Origin: an uncultured Ruminobacter sp.
GTDB lineage: Bacteria; Pseudomonadota; Gammaproteobacteria; Enterobacterales; Succinivibrionaceae
Direction: 5' to 3'
Assembly (NCBI GenBank): GCA_900767005.1
Contig: CAAFXL010000350.1
Span: forward strand, 1-7,647
Length of the DNA stretch: 7,647 nt
Shown here: positions 6,842 through 7,647 of the stretch, piece after piece
Layout: every line of letters begins with the position of its first letter
How positions within the stretch are numbered: the first letter of the stretch is position 1
Program-made: the position numbers and the translations under genes
Notes under the pieces: generated by a model
The model's database searches: none
What the model saw: the letters and a program-made list of their open reading frames with translations, nothing else
What the model was told of the DNA's origin: nothing

Positions 6842-7447
6842 TTACCTCCGTGGTCTTAAAGGTCGATTGAAACCTCTTGACCCCTTTAAGTTTTTATTAT
6901 TTTTGTAATTCTTATAATTTTTTATATCTTCATAGCCTTGGAGAGCATAAGTCATAAACTCACGCATCACTTTTCTATAAACATCCTTTTTAAAAGGAAC
7001 CACTTGTCTTACAGGATACCAGTAGCTCACCCAACGCCAATCATCAAATTCTGGAAACTTGGTACTATTAAAAACAATTTTATTTTCACGATCTTGGTTT
7101 AATCTTAATAAGAACCACTTTTGACGTTGTCCCACACAAACCGGATTTTCATCTGGTCTAATTAGGCGATTTGGTAAACGATACTTAAACCACCCCTTAG
7201 AAACTGCCACAATTGAAACGTCAGTTGAATCAAGACCAAGCTCTTCTTTTAATTCTCGAAACATTGCTTCTTCTGGAGTTTCTCCTCGGTTTATCCCACC
7301 TTGCGGAAATTGCCAAGAATGTTGCCCCACTCTTCGTGCCCACAATACCTGTCCCTGGCGATTGAATATAACAATCCCCACATTAGGTCGATAACCTTCT
7401 TCATCTAGAACAAAGTCATCATTACTTCTTGAAGCAAAAGCACGCAT
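6842..7447 (-). CDS. rppH: RNA pyrophosphohydrolase RppH (Nudix hydrolase)
   Basis: RppH removes phosphate from the 5' triphosphate/diphosphate end of transcripts, opening them to RNase E decay. The Nudix box is complete at residues 50-72: Gly50, Glu56, Arg64, Glu65, Glu68, Glu69 and Gly71. RppH identity over other Nudix enzymes comes from EEGYRPNVGIVI, ARRVGQHSWQFPQGGIN, QRQKWFLL and DWRWVSYWYPVRQVVPFK, nearly identical to E. coli. The protein has 201 residues against 176. Twelve extra residues precede the usual start, and residues 172-201 form a Lys/Asn/Tyr repeat ending in an Arg-rich segment. No ATG, GTG or TTG lies in frame near the E. coli-type start, and TAA is immediately upstream of the ATG at 7447, so this start is forced unless a rare codon is used. 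There is no Shine-Dalgarno; the leader is U-rich. It heads the unit and is followed after one base by ptsP, as in many gammaproteobacteria. Confidence 0.96.
   Translation of the reverse strand: MRAFASRSNDDFVLDEEGYRPNVGIVIFNRQGQVLWARRVGQHSWQFPQGGINRGETPEEAMFRELKEELGLDSTDVSIVAVSKGWFKYRLPNRLIRPDENPVCVGQRQKWFLLRLNQDRENKIVFNSTKFPEFDDWRWVSYWYPVRQVVPFKKDVYRKVMREFMTYALQGYEDIKNYKNYKNNKNLKGSRGFNRPLRPRR
6845..6849 (-). promoter_or_regulatory. Shine-Dalgarno of ptsP inside the last codons of rppH
   Basis: GGAGG lies in the final Arg codons of rppH (CGG AGG TAA) with four bases to the ptsP ATG. The rppH stop and ptsP start are one base apart, so termination-reinitiation coupling is likely. Confidence 0.8.
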
Positions 7448-7530
7448 TTAAAAATCTAAAAAATCCGAAAATCAAAAGTTAAAATTATTGCCTTTAATTA
7501 TCCATGCATTGTATATTATTTACTTGATAA

Positions 7531-7558
7531 ATTATATATTAAAGATCTAATTTACCAA
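7531..7558 (-). promoter_or_regulatory. Predicted sigma70 promoter of the rppH-ptsP-thyA-sdhE-srmB unit
   Basis: On the minus strand TTGGTA (7558-7553) is followed after 16 bp by a perfect TATAAT (7536-7531). Transcription would begin near 7524 and give an untranslated leader of about 77 bases. It is the best promoter match in front of rppH, and there is no gene between it and rppH. Confidence is limited because the whole region is AT-rich. Confidence 0.55.
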
Positions 7559-7569
7559 TATTTAGATCT
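7543..7569. repeat. Inverted repeat around the -35 box of the rppH promoter, possible operator
   Basis: AGATCTAA at 7543-7550 and TTAGATCT at 7562-7569 are perfect 8-bp inverted arms separated by 11 bases. Each holds the palindrome AGATCT, and the palindrome centres are 21 bp apart, about two helical turns. One arm lies in the promoter spacer and the other just upstream of the -35 box. No T run follows on either strand, so it is not a terminator. Binding by a regulator is inferred from position only. Confidence 0.45.
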
Positions 7570-7647
7570 ATAAAGTTTGAGTAATTTTATTAGTAATAGT
7601 TCAATCTTGGATTATTTCCTATTTTAACATTAAATTAATAGTAATTC

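Noticed and set aside
7480..7512. Tiny leader frames upstream of rppH (ATG CAT GGA TAA and ATG GAT AAT TAA)
   Set aside because: They are three codons long, have no ribosome site and carry no residue pattern of a leader peptide; chance is enough in this AT-rich DNA.
7571..7647. A possible divergent or upstream gene at the right edge
   Set aside because: No convincing coding frame, ribosome site or terminator is visible in these 77 bases on either strand.

Overview
The window comes from an AT-rich gammaproteobacterium. RppH, PtsP, ThyA, SdhE and SrmB all follow their Escherichia coli counterparts closely in length and motif layout, but codon use is strongly A/T-biased. I cannot place the genus. 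AT-rich Succinivibrionaceae-like or Pasteurellales/Orbales-like lineages would fit, but that is a guess.

All supported genes lie on the minus strand, so transcription runs from high to low coordinates. Positions 7448-7647 hold a leader and a good promoter (TTGGTA-16 bp-TATAAT) with two AGATCT-containing inverted-repeat arms around its -35 box. The promoter leads into a tight five-gene unit: rppH (RNA 5' pyrophosphohydrolase), ptsP (nitrogen-PTS enzyme I), thyA (thymidylate synthase), sdhE (flavinylation factor for succinate dehydrogenase/fumarate reductase) and srmB (DEAD-box RNA helicase with a very long basic tail). Gaps are 1, 23 and 8 bases, followed by an 11-base overlap. The unit ends in a long hairpin terminator at 1663-1708. 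The rppH-ptsP-thyA part matches the E. coli rppH-ptsP-lgt-thyA cluster without lgt, and sdhE and srmB are joined downstream.

Below this lies a type IV pilin-like gene (1115-1549) with a strong terminator of its own. It has lost the prepilin leader and the first mature residues, including the expected Glu5, so it looks like a silent cassette or a decapitated copy. The last gene (1-1010, cut by the window edge) encodes an unrecognised membrane protein with an N-terminal hydrophobic segment, a soluble region of about 170 residues and a block of four membrane segments.

The most striking observation is in PtsP. The phosphorylatable histidine of the swivelling domain is replaced by isoleucine (Ile354), while the PEP-binding residues and the GAF sensor domain look intact. 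If this holds, the protein cannot pass phosphate to NPr in the usual way and may have become a PEP- or ligand-responsive regulator, or belong to a dismantled nitrogen-PTS. I see no CRISPR array, tRNA, rRNA, insertion sequence or plus-strand gene.
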